In this document: piece by piece, positions 17,672 through 26,232 of the stretch | Numbering within the stretch: the first letter of the stretch is position 1 | Layout of the letters: the number at the start of each line of letters is the position of its first letter | NCBI RefSeq assembly: GCF_000317515.1 | Contig: NC_019738.1 | Location: 3,684,001-3,748,000 of the forward strand | DNA: 64,000 bases | Origin: Allocoleopsis franciscana PCC 7113 | GTDB taxonomy: Bacteria; Cyanobacteriota; Cyanobacteriia; Cyanobacteriales; Coleofasciculaceae | Direction: 5' to 3' | Translations under genes and position numbers: made by a program | Notes under the pieces: model-generated | The model's database searches: none | Told to the model about the DNA's origin: nothing | What the model saw: only the letters and a program-made list of their open reading frames with translations

Positions 17672-18127
17672 TTACCGCTGATTGCTAAGAAGATATTCTT
17701 CTGCCATTAGCTTTAATCTATCGCCTTCTAAGATGAAATCATCAATCGCATCCTTTAGCTCAAGATAAGGCTGTTGTGCAGCTTGCTTTTTTCGGGCAAT
17801 GGCGCGTCGAGTTGCTATCCTAACTTTCCCCGCCCACTTACGCTCTCCGAAAATATCTAAGCCGCCAGAAAAAATACTATCGGCTTTAGATTGAGAGGTT
17901 TGTTGGTTAATATCTCGTAGCGTTGCGTTGAGTTCTTTCTTAATCGCTCGAAGTTGCTTTTGAGCAAATGTAATCCGTTTGATTTGAAGCTTTACCGATT
18001 GGGGATCTTCAAATCTCAACGACATGTCCAACGCAATTTGTTGGATTTCTTCTAGGGTCTTCATGATTGCTTGTTTCTCGACTCCTGGTTTATCTGAAGG
18101 GAGAATATATTGAAGTGCGTATGACAT
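17672..18127 (-). CDS. Hypothetical coiled-coil protein
   Basis: A 151-residue protein that I do not recognise. It is rich in Lys, Gln and Glu with heptad-like helices (LQIKRITFAQKQLRAIKKELNATLRDINQQ) and an inner segment DSIFSGGLDIFGERKWAGKVRIATRRAIARKKQ, so it is probably an all-helical cytosolic protein. Two starts are possible: ATG 18127, which lacks a ribosome binding site but has TATAAT-like sequence just upstream, or ATG 18064 (MKTLEEIQQIALD), with AGGAG about 20 nt upstream. The later start gives a 130-residue protein that begins at the first convincing helix. It stands alone between a palindrome and a long gap. Confidence 0.6.
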   Translation of the reverse strand: MSYALQYILPSDKPGVEKQAIMKTLEEIQQIALDMSLRFEDPQSVKLQIKRITFAQKQLRAIKKELNATLRDINQQTSQSKADSIFSGGLDIFGERKWAGKVRIATRRAIARKKQAAQQPYLELKDAIDDFILEGDRLKLMAEEYLLSNQR

Positions 18128-18678
18128 TAATTTTTAATATTATAAACGCTAATCATTGACAACGGCTAGCCCTAGCTCTTCTAAGGTATTTACCCCTTAT
18201 TTAGGACTTAATTAATGCCTCATAATGCTCTTTTTAATTACCATAACTAGAGAATAAAATTGTGACCTATCTAAAGTTGTTAATAGTGCTAAGTAGGTAG
18301 GCACAAATAAACAATTATGTAAACAAATATTAAGACACTAAAGCTCCGATCGGTCCTCTGTCCTCGTATGAACTCCGGTCTGCCTTACCTCAACAAAAAA
18401 TATTAATACCGACCTACTAATGCTGAACCAATGCTCATCGAAGGGAAGCGATTGTGATGTTTAAAGCTATCCCTACTCAGCTCATATTTATAAAATTTTG
18501 TATCCACTTTTAGTCAAAAAAAACTATGGGGTAAATCAGGTTATATCACTTCGATGAAACCATTTTTCTCATAAAACCGATGCACTGCCTTATCTGCTTC
18601 TGCCCTTTCCCAAGAAAATGCCTGAATGAATTGTGATAATAATTAAAGAGTATCAAGATTGACGCAAGAGAGGGAATT
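18128..18678. other. Intergenic region with gene remnant and short repeat
   Basis: This 551-bp gap is AT-rich. It contains a 19-bp segment (18363-18381) that recurs inverted at 51696-51714, and a minus-strand acetyltransferase tail fragment (18541-18642). The rest shows nothing I can identify. Confidence 0.5.
18541..18642 (-). pseudogene. C-terminal fragment of a GNAT acetyltransferase
   Basis: The minus strand reads QAFSWERAEADKAVHRFYEK and then NGFIEVI before a stop at 18541-18543. The pattern of Ala/His followed by FYEKNGF is the typical last helix and strand of GCN5-related N-acetyltransferases. A stop codon interrupts the frame about 12 residues upstream and no start or remaining domain exists, so this is a relic rather than a gene. 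Confidence 0.6.
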
Positions 18679-18906
18679 ATGGGACTTGAGCGCAAAATGT
18701 TCAGGGGAATGTTTGCCCCCGGTGAAGTTGTTCAACTCCGACAGATGTGTTTTACCCCAGGACGAGTGTTTCAGCCCGGAAAATATATCGTAGGTGAATT
18801 GCCAGATGCTGCCTTTGACATGGGCTTAGTGGAACGATTACCCCCAGTGAAAGGTAACAGTGCGGAAATTCAATACACTGAGAATCCCCCAGAAACAGAA
18901 TCCTGA
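18679..18906 (+). CDS. Small conserved-looking hypothetical protein
   Basis: A 75-residue protein starting [18 protein letters not shown], with GAGAGGGAA just upstream as a ribosome binding site. No membrane span or signal is apparent and I cannot assign a family. Residues 12-45 look like small beta strands ([31 protein letters not shown]). Its stop TGA overlaps the bioF start as TGATG, so the two are almost certainly translated from one mRNA. A link to biotin synthesis is suggested only by this coupling. Confidence 0.7.
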   Translation: MGLERKMFRGMFAPGEVVQLRQMCFTPGRVFQPGKYIVGELPDAAFDMGLVERLPPVKGNSAEIQYTENPPETES

Positions 18907-20075
18907 TGCTAACCGATCCATACAACTGGATAGAACAATCTCTCACAACCATCCACAAAGCTGATTGGTATCGATCGGTGCAAACCATCCAAAGCCGCTC
19001 CGGTGCCATTGTGCAACTGGAAGGGCGTAAGGTGATTAATTTTGCCAGTAACGACTATCTGGGGTTGGCGGCGGATGAGCGTTTGATTCAAGCGGCGATC
19101 GCAGCGACTCAAGAATATGGTACAGGTAGCACAGGCTCTCGATTGTTGAGCGGACATCGGCAACTGCATCGAGAATTGGAAAATGCGATCGCATCTCTCA
19201 AACAAACCGAAGATGCGATCGTATTCAGTTCCGGATATCTGGCAAACTTGGGAACTATTGCCGCTTTAGTGGGGAAGCGGGATTTGATTTTAGCTGATCA
19301 GTACAATCACTCCAGCCTGAAAAATGGGGCAATTTTGAGCGGTGCAGTCGTTGTGGACTATGCTCACGCTGATGTTGAAGATTTAAAGAGTCAGCTAGTG
19401 CAACACCGACAACACTACCGCCGTTGCCTGATTGCCACTGATAGCGTATTTAGCATGGATGGTGATTTTTGTCCATTGCCAGAGATACTGGAATTAGCCG
19501 AAGAATTTAGTTGTATGGTGCTGGTAGATGAAGCTCATGCAACGGGAGTCTTGGGAGCCACGGGTGCTGGATGTGTGGAATACTTTGGTTGCACGGGAAA
19601 AACACTAATTCAAGTTGGCACCCTAAGTAAAGCGTTGGGAAGTTTAGGGGGATATGTGGCGGGTTCAACTGCCCTAATTGACTTCCTGCGAAATCGCGCT
19701 CCCAGTTGGATTTATACCACGGCTTTATCCCCTGCGGATACGGCTGCCGCATTGGCAGCCATTAACATTGTCCAACAAGAACCAAAACGCCGTACCCAAC
19801 TCCATCAAAATCTGGATACTCTCAAGCAGTTAATCGCTCAGAAACTACCTCATCTCAAACTGTTACCTTCAGAGTCACCCATTCTCTGTATTTCCTTAGA
19901 TAGTGCAGCAGATGCTCTTAAGGTTGGACAACAACTAAAAGCGGCTGGAATCTTTGCCCCAGCGATTCGTCCTCCTACGGTTCCCACCAGTCGAATTCGC
20001 ATTTCTGTAATGGCAACTCACGAACTCGCTCACCTAGAGAAATTGGTGGATGTTTTGAGTGCGATCGCTCGTTGA
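18906..20075 (+). CDS. bioF: 8-amino-7-oxononanoate synthase
   Basis: A 389-residue PLP-dependent alpha-oxoamine synthase. Condenses pimeloyl-ACP or pimeloyl-CoA with alanine in the first committed step of biotin ring assembly. Visible features are the N-terminal [14 protein letters not shown], the glycine-rich [21 protein letters not shown], the cofactor-binding [17 protein letters not shown] and Lys242 in [16 protein letters not shown], which forms the Schiff base. Length matches BioF rather than the longer Kbl or HemA forms, though Kbl is a close relative. The start overlaps the preceding stop (TGATG), implying translational coupling. No other bio genes are in the window, as is common in cyanobacteria. 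Confidence 0.9.
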   Translation: MLTDPYNWIEQSLTTIHKADWYRSVQTIQSRSGAIVQLEGRKVINFASNDYLGLAADERLIQAAIAATQEYGTGSTGSRLLSGHRQLHRELENAIASLKQTEDAIVFSSGYLANLGTIAALVGKRDLILADQYNHSSLKNGAILSGAVVVDYAHADVEDLKSQLVQHRQHYRRCLIATDSVFSMDGDFCPLPEILELAEEFSCMVLVDEAHATGVLGATGAGCVEYFGCTGKTLIQVGTLSKALGSLGGYVAGSTALIDFLRNRAPSWIYTTALSPADTAAALAAINIVQQEPKRRTQLHQNLDTLKQLIAQKLPHLKLLPSESPILCISLDSAADALKVGQQLKAAGIFAPAIRPPTVPTSRIRISVMATHELAHLEKLVDVLSAIAR

Positions 20076-20088
20076 GTGGGCAGCAAGG

Positions 20089-20311
20089 CGGTTGAATTTT
20101 AGAAATTCAATTCGCATCAACTCGCTTCGTTCCAATTCATACTTGTTAAGTACTTAGACAGGAATATTGACACATATAAGTTATTGCCAGTAGAGGAAGA
20201 TTTCAGGCTCTATACACCAGACAGAGGATTAGGATGTGTTTTTTAACCCGATGCCCTTTTACGGCAGGTGCTTAAGGTTATGGTAATCTTGCTAGATAGA
20301 ATAGCTTCTTT
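20089..20311 (-). other. Possible guide-RNA/right-end region downstream of TnpB
   Basis: On the minus strand, directly after the TnpB stop, lies a 220-bp non-coding stretch. It includes a possible two-part hairpin, AACC...TGCC(GTAAAAG)GGCA...GGTT (about 20230-20275), and further on TGTGTCAA. In TnpB elements the guide RNA begins within the 3-prime end of the gene and runs to the transposon right end, so this is where it should be. The structure is weak, and I cannot define the element end. Confidence 0.3.
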
Positions 20312-22207
20312 TTATTTCCTTTTTTTGCGCTTCTCGGTCTTCTTCCAACGTGGTTTTGTCGAAGCTTCTGGATGGGCTATTTCCCACACGCTATTAGCAA
20401 ATCTTGCACGCTGAGCGTTTGCTGAGAGTACCGTGTGCGGATTATTGCCAAACTGAGCCAATTCGATATTGACTCCCGAATTGACATCGCGATCGCATTC
20501 CCAACCACAAATAATGCATAGATAAAGACGGTTGCCTTCATCATCTACGTTATAGGATGCCTCATTCATTGAGCCGCAAACTGGACACTCTTTTGTTGTG
20601 TAGGGTGCAGGGTGCTGACTAAATACCCTACCAGCTCTGTCAGCCTTCTGTTTCAAAAAAGCAATTTTCCTTCCAGGTGATGCATCAGCAAGGCTCTTAC
20701 TCAGTCCCGATTTACGTTTTGCTCCGGTTTGTTCGTAACCTTGCCCATCTTCACGCTCTTTAGGCTTCGTACGTTTTCTTAGTTTCTCATCTTGTAAACC
20801 ATCTTCTACAGCAATAAAACCATAGTTACGAACAATCATAGTGGTAATTTTATGATCGTGATTTCGCCGTTGCAGGCTAATTTTTCGGTCAAGTTTGCGG
20901 ATAGCTTTCTCAAGAGCTTTTTGCTTTGCTCCAGAAAATGGGCTTTTATCCTTCATCGTTGGTGGTGCATCAGGTACAATATTATATTTCAATGTATTGA
21001 GCCTAGAAGCTCCTATTGCCTTGATTACCTCAGCCTCTGTTTTCGCAGCTCTTAAAGCTTCATAACTCTCATTGCTAATAGGGAAAAAATTTTTCCGAAT
21101 TTCTTGAATTGTTCGATCAGGATGATGAATCCACAGAATGAGCCTTTCCGTTAATTTTTTAGCCAGCTTCTGTTGTAGTTTAGCTCTACGTTCTTCCGAC
21201 TTTCTATAAAACTTTTGAGGCTGAATACGAGTACCATCTGAAAGGCTTAATTCGTACTGTAGCCCTGGATCGATTCCTATTGAAGCATTGGTGGCTTTGA
21301 CAGAGAAACTTCGTTGCACTTCACCTGAAAGCTGTATGTAGTATGCATCGGGACGCTTACAAATTTTGTATGTAGCAACTCTAGGAATAGAGCCATCAGG
21401 ATTTCGCCATCTCTTGTCAATTCCTTTACATCGAACTTTTCCAAGCTTTGGGATTCCTGCAAAGATATTATTGCCTACTAATCTTTCATTTGCACTAGGA
21501 TTGGTGTTGATTAAGGTCTGTAATTTATCCCTTTTACGCTTGTACTGTGGCTTTCCTCTTTTAACTTCGGATTGACCATACCGACTTTTCAAATATTCTT
21601 GCCATGCCGTATCGAGTTGCCCCATCTCTCCAGCACGGAATCTCTGAGGGATGTCGCTATCTTTCATCCATTGAGGGAGATTTTCAGTTTTGCTTACTAA
21701 ACTTAATCCACCAGAACCTTTATAAGTGGGATTCCGAATCATAGGCTCATACCAACTTGGATTTTCGACAGAGCCGTAACGAGGTATGGGACAAGAATAT
21801 CCTGTACAGTTAGAGTACTTGCGATCTTCATCATGATTCGACGGTAGCCAGCCCCAACTATCCTTCTTTTCAGCGGGAGTAGGAACTTTATAAATTGGTA
21901 GCTTTTTCACATACCAACGTGATTTTTCAGAAATAATTCTACAAAAGGGAGCTAAATACTTTCGATCCGACGTTTTCTCATGGGTTGGAATGCAAGCTTT
22001 CTCTTCCTCACTGAGCGGTCGATATTCGTATTGAATGGGACAACACGGTGCGTACTCCTTTTGTCCTTTAACATAACTGTAAAAGTCATCAAAGTCTTCT
22101 AAAGCTGCTAACCCCATATTCCAAAGGGATCTATTAATCTCAAGCCATCGGTCAATTTTTGCTTGTTGCTCTAGGCTGAAATCAGCCTTGAACTCTAGGG
22201 TAAGCAT
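20312..22207 (-). CDS. Enlarged TnpB-like RuvC nuclease (IS200/IS605 OrfB family)
   Basis: A 631-residue TnpB-family protein, much longer than the typical 350-450. The RuvC triad looks intact: Asp313 (SIGIDPGLQ), Glu468 (FIAVEDGL) and Asp574 (CDRDVNSGVNIE). A zinc ribbon sits between the last two (CPVCGS and CIICGW). The extra length lies in the N-terminal half (about residues 30-190, with several Cys and Trp) and between RuvC I and II (about 355-425). The C-terminus is strongly basic (KPRWKKTEKRKKRK). TnpB proteins are RNA-guided DNA endonucleases that cut at transposon-adjacent sites, using a guide RNA overlapping the tnpB 3-prime end. No tnpA accompanies it. Activity is inferred, not shown. 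Confidence 0.82.
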   Translation of the reverse strand: MLTLEFKADFSLEQQAKIDRWLEINRSLWNMGLAALEDFDDFYSYVKGQKEYAPCCPIQYEYRPLSEEEKACIPTHEKTSDRKYLAPFCRIISEKSRWYVKKLPIYKVPTPAEKKDSWGWLPSNHDEDRKYSNCTGYSCPIPRYGSVENPSWYEPMIRNPTYKGSGGLSLVSKTENLPQWMKDSDIPQRFRAGEMGQLDTAWQEYLKSRYGQSEVKRGKPQYKRKRDKLQTLINTNPSANERLVGNNIFAGIPKLGKVRCKGIDKRWRNPDGSIPRVATYKICKRPDAYYIQLSGEVQRSFSVKATNASIGIDPGLQYELSLSDGTRIQPQKFYRKSEERRAKLQQKLAKKLTERLILWIHHPDRTIQEIRKNFFPISNESYEALRAAKTEAEVIKAIGASRLNTLKYNIVPDAPPTMKDKSPFSGAKQKALEKAIRKLDRKISLQRRNHDHKITTMIVRNYGFIAVEDGLQDEKLRKRTKPKEREDGQGYEQTGAKRKSGLSKSLADASPGRKIAFLKQKADRAGRVFSQHPAPYTTKECPVCGSMNEASYNVDDEGNRLYLCIICGWECDRDVNSGVNIELAQFGNNPHTVLSANAQRARFANSVWEIAHPEASTKPRWKKTEKRKKRK

Positions 22208-22261
22208 AAGTTCAAATTACCAGTACAAATGTATTGTAATCATGTTACTATGTCTGATTAA

Positions 22262-22413
22262 GGCAGGGAAGTTTCCTACCATAGCCTTGAAGTCCTTGAA
22301 CTTCTAAATGACTGTGTAGCCTTTGGCAGCAGTAATCGAAAGAACTCCTGAAACAACAGGAGAATCCCTGATAGGTAGTGAGGGGCTGTGTAATGCAGTC
22401 CCTCACTCTCAAA
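22262..22413 (+). ncRNA. Hairpin-rich block, candidate structured RNA or IS605-type end
   Basis: Between tnpB (-) and the next gene (+) are four successive hairpins: GAAGT/ACTTC around 22289-22304; ACTG..GCC/GGC..CAGT around 22313-22334; CTCCTG/CAGGAG (22345-22350/22357-22362); and AGTGAGGGGCTG/CAGTCCCTCACT (22377-22388/22396-22407). The last 12-bp stem has a G-U wobble on the plus strand that would be a C-A mismatch on the minus strand, favouring a plus-strand RNA. TCAA follows 2 nt after the stem. The layout resembles the right end and guide RNA scaffold of IS200/IS605 elements, but no plus-strand tnpB is intact here. Confidence 0.4.
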
Positions 22414-22498
22414 TGTTGCGATCGCGGTTTTCCTACTTTTCCCTACAATGAATCTAACCCACTATTAAAACTCAGCCACTTGAATCGAAGGTGAATGG

Positions 22499-23143
22499 AT
22501 GGCGAAGGTTGTTGCGGTTACGGAAGCCATTAAGAGCCTTGCTGAAGCTGAATCAAGGTTGAACTTGAGCAGAGCTGAGGATGAGACTTTTTTTACAGAG
22601 TGGCAAACCCAATTGCCCAGCCTTAGTGATTCTGAACAGACTGCGTTGGATACGGTGCGGCGCAGATTGCTTTATCACAGAGCCGATGGAGAATTACTAG
22701 AAGGGGCAGTGACGTTGCTTGTGGTATCGCCTTTGTTAGAACTGGCAGGGTTCTACGATCCACCGTTTAAGATGAAGGCTGAAGCTGCGATCGAGATTGC
22801 GATTAATGATGGCGAAGAAACGCTGCGGGGGCGAATTGATGTCTTGATTTTGCAGAATCAGCTTTGGGTAATGGTTTTGGAGTCCAAAAAAACCATGATT
22901 TCGACGCGATCGGCATTACCTCAAGCCTTGGCTTACATGATGGCAAATCCAGATTTGGATAAACCGCGATTTGGTATGTTGACGAATGGCGATGATGTGT
23001 TGTTTGTGAAACTCTTGGCTCAGCCAACGCCCCAATACGGATTATCACGGGCATTTTCGATTTATACCATAGCCAGTGAACTGAGCTCGGCGTTTCAAGT
23101 CCTCAAGCATTTAGGGCAAGGTATTATACATCCAGAAAGTTAG
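22499..23143 (+). CDS. Type I restriction R-subunit-like N-domain protein
   Basis: A 214-residue protein resembling stand-alone HsdR N-terminal nuclease domains that are common in cyanobacteria. The core reads LLELAGFYDPPFKMKAEAAIEI, then RGRIDVLILQNQLWVMVLESKKTMISTRSALPQALAYMM. The Asp of GRIDVL and the Glu and Lys of ESKK form a PD-(D/E)xK arrangement. No helicase, specificity or methylase partner is nearby, so a working restriction system is unlikely from this locus alone. It lies next to the TnpB patch and converges with ftsW, only 17 bp away. Start ATG 22499 follows GAAGGTGA. Confidence 0.65.
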   Translation: MAKVVAVTEAIKSLAEAESRLNLSRAEDETFFTEWQTQLPSLSDSEQTALDTVRRRLLYHRADGELLEGAVTLLVVSPLLELAGFYDPPFKMKAEAAIEIAINDGEETLRGRIDVLILQNQLWVMVLESKKTMISTRSALPQALAYMMANPDLDKPRFGMLTNGDDVLFVKLLAQPTPQYGLSRAFSIYTIASELSSAFQVLKHLGQGIIHPES

Positions 23144-23160
23144 CCATTAATTTTTCGTTG

Positions 23161-24372
23161 TTACCGTTGTACCTGTGGTTTTTGCCGCCTTTGCCGCCGC
23201 CGTTCTGCTGCCGACGGGCGATTCGTTTGTATCGGTACAACCTGTGCCTCACTACTTTCTCGTGCCACCCGAATCAGCAGTCCCGCTGCCACCAAACTAG
23301 CAATCATGGAATTACCGCCATAACTAAAGAAGGGAAAGGGTAAACCTGTTGTGGGTAGAACGCCAGTCGCTACACCAATATTTAACAACGACTGCCCCAC
23401 AATTAAAATCATGGCTCCAATCGCAATGAGCTGATGAACTGTATTTCGCGCCTTTAACGCCACCCTAACTGCCACCGTCGCGTAAGTCATGATCAGCCCT
23501 AGCATCAATACACTACCCGCGAAACCAAATTCCTCAGCAAATACGGCAAAGATAAAATCAGTGTACTGAATCGGTAAATAAAACAGCTTTTGTTGCGATA
23601 GCCCAAATCCAGAACCCCAAGTGCCGCCCGAACCAACCGCCAGCAGGCTTTGAACCAGTTGGTAGCCATCGTTCATCGGGTCAGACCAAGGATTGAGAAA
23701 CGACATCACCCGACGCCGTTGGTATTCTTTGAGGCTAAGACTGATAAAACTGAGCAGTACACCGCCTAATGCTGTTCCTGCCATATAAGAATAAGGCATT
23801 CCTCCTGCCAAGGCGATCAGCCACAAGGTCATACCGCACAAGGCTGTGGTACTGAGATTCGGCTGTAACAGAATTCCCAGAAGTACGAGGGCAAAAATCC
23901 CCAGCCAAAACAAGCGTACTCGACCGTTAATTCGCTTCCACTGCCCAAAGAGTCGGGCACTCTGTAGTACCAAAAAGGGTTTAATTAACTCTGAAGGTTG
24001 TAGAGGAACAGGGCCAATGGCGATCCATCGAGTTGCACCATTAACGGTAGTGCCGACACCCGGAAGCAGGGTAATGAACAGAAACACCAACAGCGTGATC
24101 ACAAACCAGTGAGCGATGTTCAGGGTATAACGCAGGGGCGATCGCACCACGAGGTTAAACCCGATTAATCCTAACGCTACCCAAATCAACTGTCGCTTGA
24201 AGTAATACAGCCCATCGCCAAACTCAGCATCTGCACTCGGAAAAGAGGCCGAAAACAGAACGGCTAAGCCGATAAACATCCACACAAACGTTAGCCACTT
24301 CAACAACCGGGCATTCAGCGCCCATTCTTGTGCGGAGGGATTAACAAAGAAAATCAGGTCGCGTAGAGTCAC
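23161..24372 (-). CDS. ftsW: FtsW/RodA-family SEDS peptidoglycan glycosyltransferase
   Basis: A 403-residue SEDS protein with about ten membrane helices. It has QPSELIKPFLVL, GGTWGSGFGLSQQKLFYLPIQYTDFIFAVFAEEFGF (the conserved extracellular loop with the catalytic Asp in QYTDF) and GLPFPFFSYGGNSMIASLVAAGLL near the C-terminus. The tail is basic and cytosolic (RPSAAERRRQRRQK). These proteins polymerise lipid II together with class b penicillin-binding proteins. FtsW acts at the septum and RodA in elongation; EEFGF and SYGGNSM are more typical of FtsW, which I prefer. It is read in the same direction as the apc cluster but separated by a strong terminator. Confidence 0.9.
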   Translation of the reverse strand: MTLRDLIFFVNPSAQEWALNARLLKWLTFVWMFIGLAVLFSASFPSADAEFGDGLYYFKRQLIWVALGLIGFNLVVRSPLRYTLNIAHWFVITLLVFLFITLLPGVGTTVNGATRWIAIGPVPLQPSELIKPFLVLQSARLFGQWKRINGRVRLFWLGIFALVLLGILLQPNLSTTALCGMTLWLIALAGGMPYSYMAGTALGGVLLSFISLSLKEYQRRRVMSFLNPWSDPMNDGYQLVQSLLAVGSGGTWGSGFGLSQQKLFYLPIQYTDFIFAVFAEEFGFAGSVLMLGLIMTYATVAVRVALKARNTVHQLIAIGAMILIVGQSLLNIGVATGVLPTTGLPFPFFSYGGNSMIASLVAAGLLIRVARESSEAQVVPIQTNRPSAAERRRQRRQKPQVQR

Positions 24373-24510
24373 GAATATTTAATCCCTAACAACAACGCAG
24401 AGCTTTTGAACAGCGGTTTGACTGTAAACAACACTAACGTCACTGAATCAAGAATAGCTAATTCCTGCCAAAAGATTCGCTTCTGTTTGGCCTTAATCCG
24501 GCATTTTCAT

Positions 24511-24536
24511 AAAAAAGGGGGGCTTGGCAACCCCCT
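24511..24536 (-). terminator. Intrinsic terminator of apcC
   Basis: On the minus strand an AGGGGG/CCCCCT stem (24531-24536 with 24516-24522) and a 9-nt loop are followed by six T residues, about 34 bp after the apcC stop. A textbook rho-independent terminator that separates the apc transcript from ftsW. Confidence 0.85.
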
Positions 24537-24569
24537 ACTCTTCCCTGATCGAAATCCGTTTTTCCAGAA

Positions 24570-24773
24570 TTAGAGAAGACCCGTATTGGTACCGGGCTTA
24601 CCTGTGGCGAGTTCCACCTTAACGATTTTCCCGCCCATTTTCATAATCCGTTGCTGCTCACGAAACCAGCTATCGTAGGGAACCAGTTTCGTGAAATAGG
24701 TATTTTGTAATTCCCGCTGCGTTCTGATTCGGGTTTGGCTAGGAACGCACGCCGTCACTTTAAACATTCGCAT
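24570..24773 (-). CDS. apcC: Phycobilisome core linker Lc7.8
   Basis: A 67-residue small core linker, close to identical with known ApcC proteins (FKVTACVPSQTRIRTQRELQ, then KMGGKIVKVELATGKPGTN). It caps allophycocyanin trimers in core cylinders, fitting inside the trimer next to the ApcB chromophore. A CAGGAGAAAC ribosome binding site precedes ATG 24773. It is the last gene of apcE-A-B-C, separated from apcB by about 400 bp. Many cyanobacteria show such a gap and often a separate abundant apcC transcript. Confidence 0.96.
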   Translation of the reverse strand: MRMFKVTACVPSQTRIRTQRELQNTYFTKLVPYDSWFREQQRIMKMGGKIVKVELATGKPGTNTGLL

Positions 24774-25170
24774 GAGTTTGTTTCTCCTGTGGATAGGTTA
24801 AGAAATTTTAAATTTCAATTCAGTTTTTGAAGCGATTGCGCGTAGCACACCGCCTAAGGCGTTTGCTATTGCAATTTGCAAAATTCTTGGGTTCGTGGTG
24901 CTCAAAACTCAGCCTCAGCGTTAGTCATTCAGCAAGTCACTTGAAACGCTTTCCTTAATCTTTGGCTGCACCACAACGGCGAAACTTGAAGCCGTTATTC
25001 TTTAACACAACAAAGGTTGGGAGTCAATCGTCAATACTAGACCGCCAAAACTCATCTGCTTTACAAATATCTCAGCAAGACTCGCCTCTAACAAGCTAGC
25101 ACTCACAAATGACTTCCCAAACCTTAAGTAGACAACCGACTACAAGCTCAGAAATTAACTAAGAGAATAC
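24774..25170. other. apcB-apcC intergenic region
   Basis: A 397-bp gap without coding potential. It contains GC-rich short palindromes, for example ACCGCCTAAGGCG near 24850-24863 next to GCGATTGCGCG, and AT-rich ATTTAAAATTT near the apcC ribosome binding site. The length allows a separate apcC promoter or processing site, but I see no convincing -10/-35 pair. Confidence 0.5.
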
Positions 25171-25656
25171 TTAGCTTAAGCCAGAGCTGATGTAATCAAA
25201 ATAGACGCCCATTTCCTTACCCGCATCAGCACCAACCAAGCTGGCGGTGACTTCTTTCATGGCTTGGATGGCTTGAACGGTTGCGCCAACAGGAACGCCC
25301 AAAGAGTTGTAGGTTTCCTTCAATCCGTTGAGTACGCGCTCATCGAGGATGGAGGGGTCACCCGCCAACATTGCATAGGTCGCGTAGCGCAGGTAGTAGT
25401 CCAAGTCACGGATACAAGCGGCATAGCGGCGGGTGGTGTACATGTTGCCGCCTGGACGGGTGATATCCGAATACAGCAAGGACTTGGCAACAGCTTCCTT
25501 CACAATTGTGGAAGCGTTAGCGCTGATGGTGGTAGCCGCACGAACCCGCAGTTCGCCTGTGCTGAAATAGCCCTTAAGCTTGTCCAGGGCGGCATTATCC
25601 AAGTATTTACCTTGAACGTCAGAAGAGTTAATAACAGAGGTAATTGCGTCTTGCAT
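25171..25656 (-). CDS. apcB: Allophycocyanin beta subunit
   Basis: A 161-residue allophycocyanin beta chain. Cys81 ([22 protein letters not shown]) carries phycocyanobilin, and Asn71 or Asn72 in RPGGNMYTT is the conserved asparagine that is methylated in beta subunits. The globin-like fold spans the entire length. With ApcA it forms the trimers of the phycobilisome core that pass energy to ApcE and the reaction centres. A purine-rich AGGAAAT precedes the start. It lies 90 bp after apcA, so it is co-transcribed. Confidence 0.97.
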   Translation of the reverse strand: MQDAITSVINSSDVQGKYLDNAALDKLKGYFSTGELRVRAATTISANASTIVKEAVAKSLLYSDITRPGGNMYTTRRYAACIRDLDYYLRYATYAMLAGDPSILDERVLNGLKETYNSLGVPVGATVQAIQAMKEVTASLVGADAGKEMGVYFDYISSGLS

Positions 25657-25746
25657 TTATCCGATTTCCTATTTCACCTAGTCTCTTGAATCCTTTGCAC
25701 AGACGCGAAACAGCGCGTCTGGAACAGTAGGGAAAAGATGCTTACC

Positions 25747-26232
25747 CTACTGCAACCCTCCAATCACATAGTCGAAGTAAGAGCCAGCTTCGGAGGCATC
25801 GTCACCAGACATCATGGAAGTAGCGGCATTCTTCATCGCCCGAACGCCTTCTGCAACTGCATCGATGGGGGTACCCAAAGACTTGTACATTTCACGGACG
25901 CCAACCAAACCAATTTCTTCAATTGGGGTGACATCACCAGAAACGATTCCGTAGGTGACTAGGCGTAGGTAGTAGTCCATATCACGCAAGCAAGTAGCGG
26001 TCATTTCTTCGCCGTAGGCGTTGCCACCGGGAGAAACAATATCAGGACGCTTCTGGAACAGTGCGTCACCCGCTTGCTTGACAAGGCGTTCGCGAGAGTC
26101 AGTTAGGGTTTGAGCGATGCGGAGGCGACGCTCACCAGAGGTAACAAACGCTTTGATCCGCTCTAGTTCGCCAGGGCTCAGATAACGTGCCTCAGCGTCT
26201 GCATTCACGATAGATTTCGTGACGATACTCAT
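25747..26232 (-). CDS. apcA: Allophycocyanin alpha subunit
   Basis: A 161-residue allophycocyanin alpha chain with phycocyanobilin-binding Cys81 in [24 protein letters not shown]. It starts [19 protein letters not shown], the canonical N-terminus. GGAGGAAT lies upstream of ATG 26232. It pairs with ApcB (25171-25656) to build core trimers. The long gap to apcE suggests its own promoter in addition to read-through, in line with the far higher amounts of ApcA and ApcB than ApcE needed per phycobilisome. Confidence 0.97.
   Translation of the reverse strand: MSIVTKSIVNADAEARYLSPGELERIKAFVTSGERRLRIAQTLTDSRERLVKQAGDALFQKRPDIVSPGGNAYGEEMTATCLRDMDYYLRLVTYGIVSGDVTPIEEIGLVGVREMYKSLGTPIDAVAEGVRAMKNAATSMMSGDDASEAGSYFDYVIGGLQ

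Noticed and set aside
20312-22207. Cas12k or CAST-type system, suggested by protein length and cyanobacterial origin
   Set aside because: The RuvC triad and zinc ribbon are intact, unlike Cas12k, and there are no tns genes or repeats nearby.
22499-23143. Active type I restriction system
   Set aside because: Only an N-domain-like protein is present; no methylase, specificity or helicase gene adjoins it.
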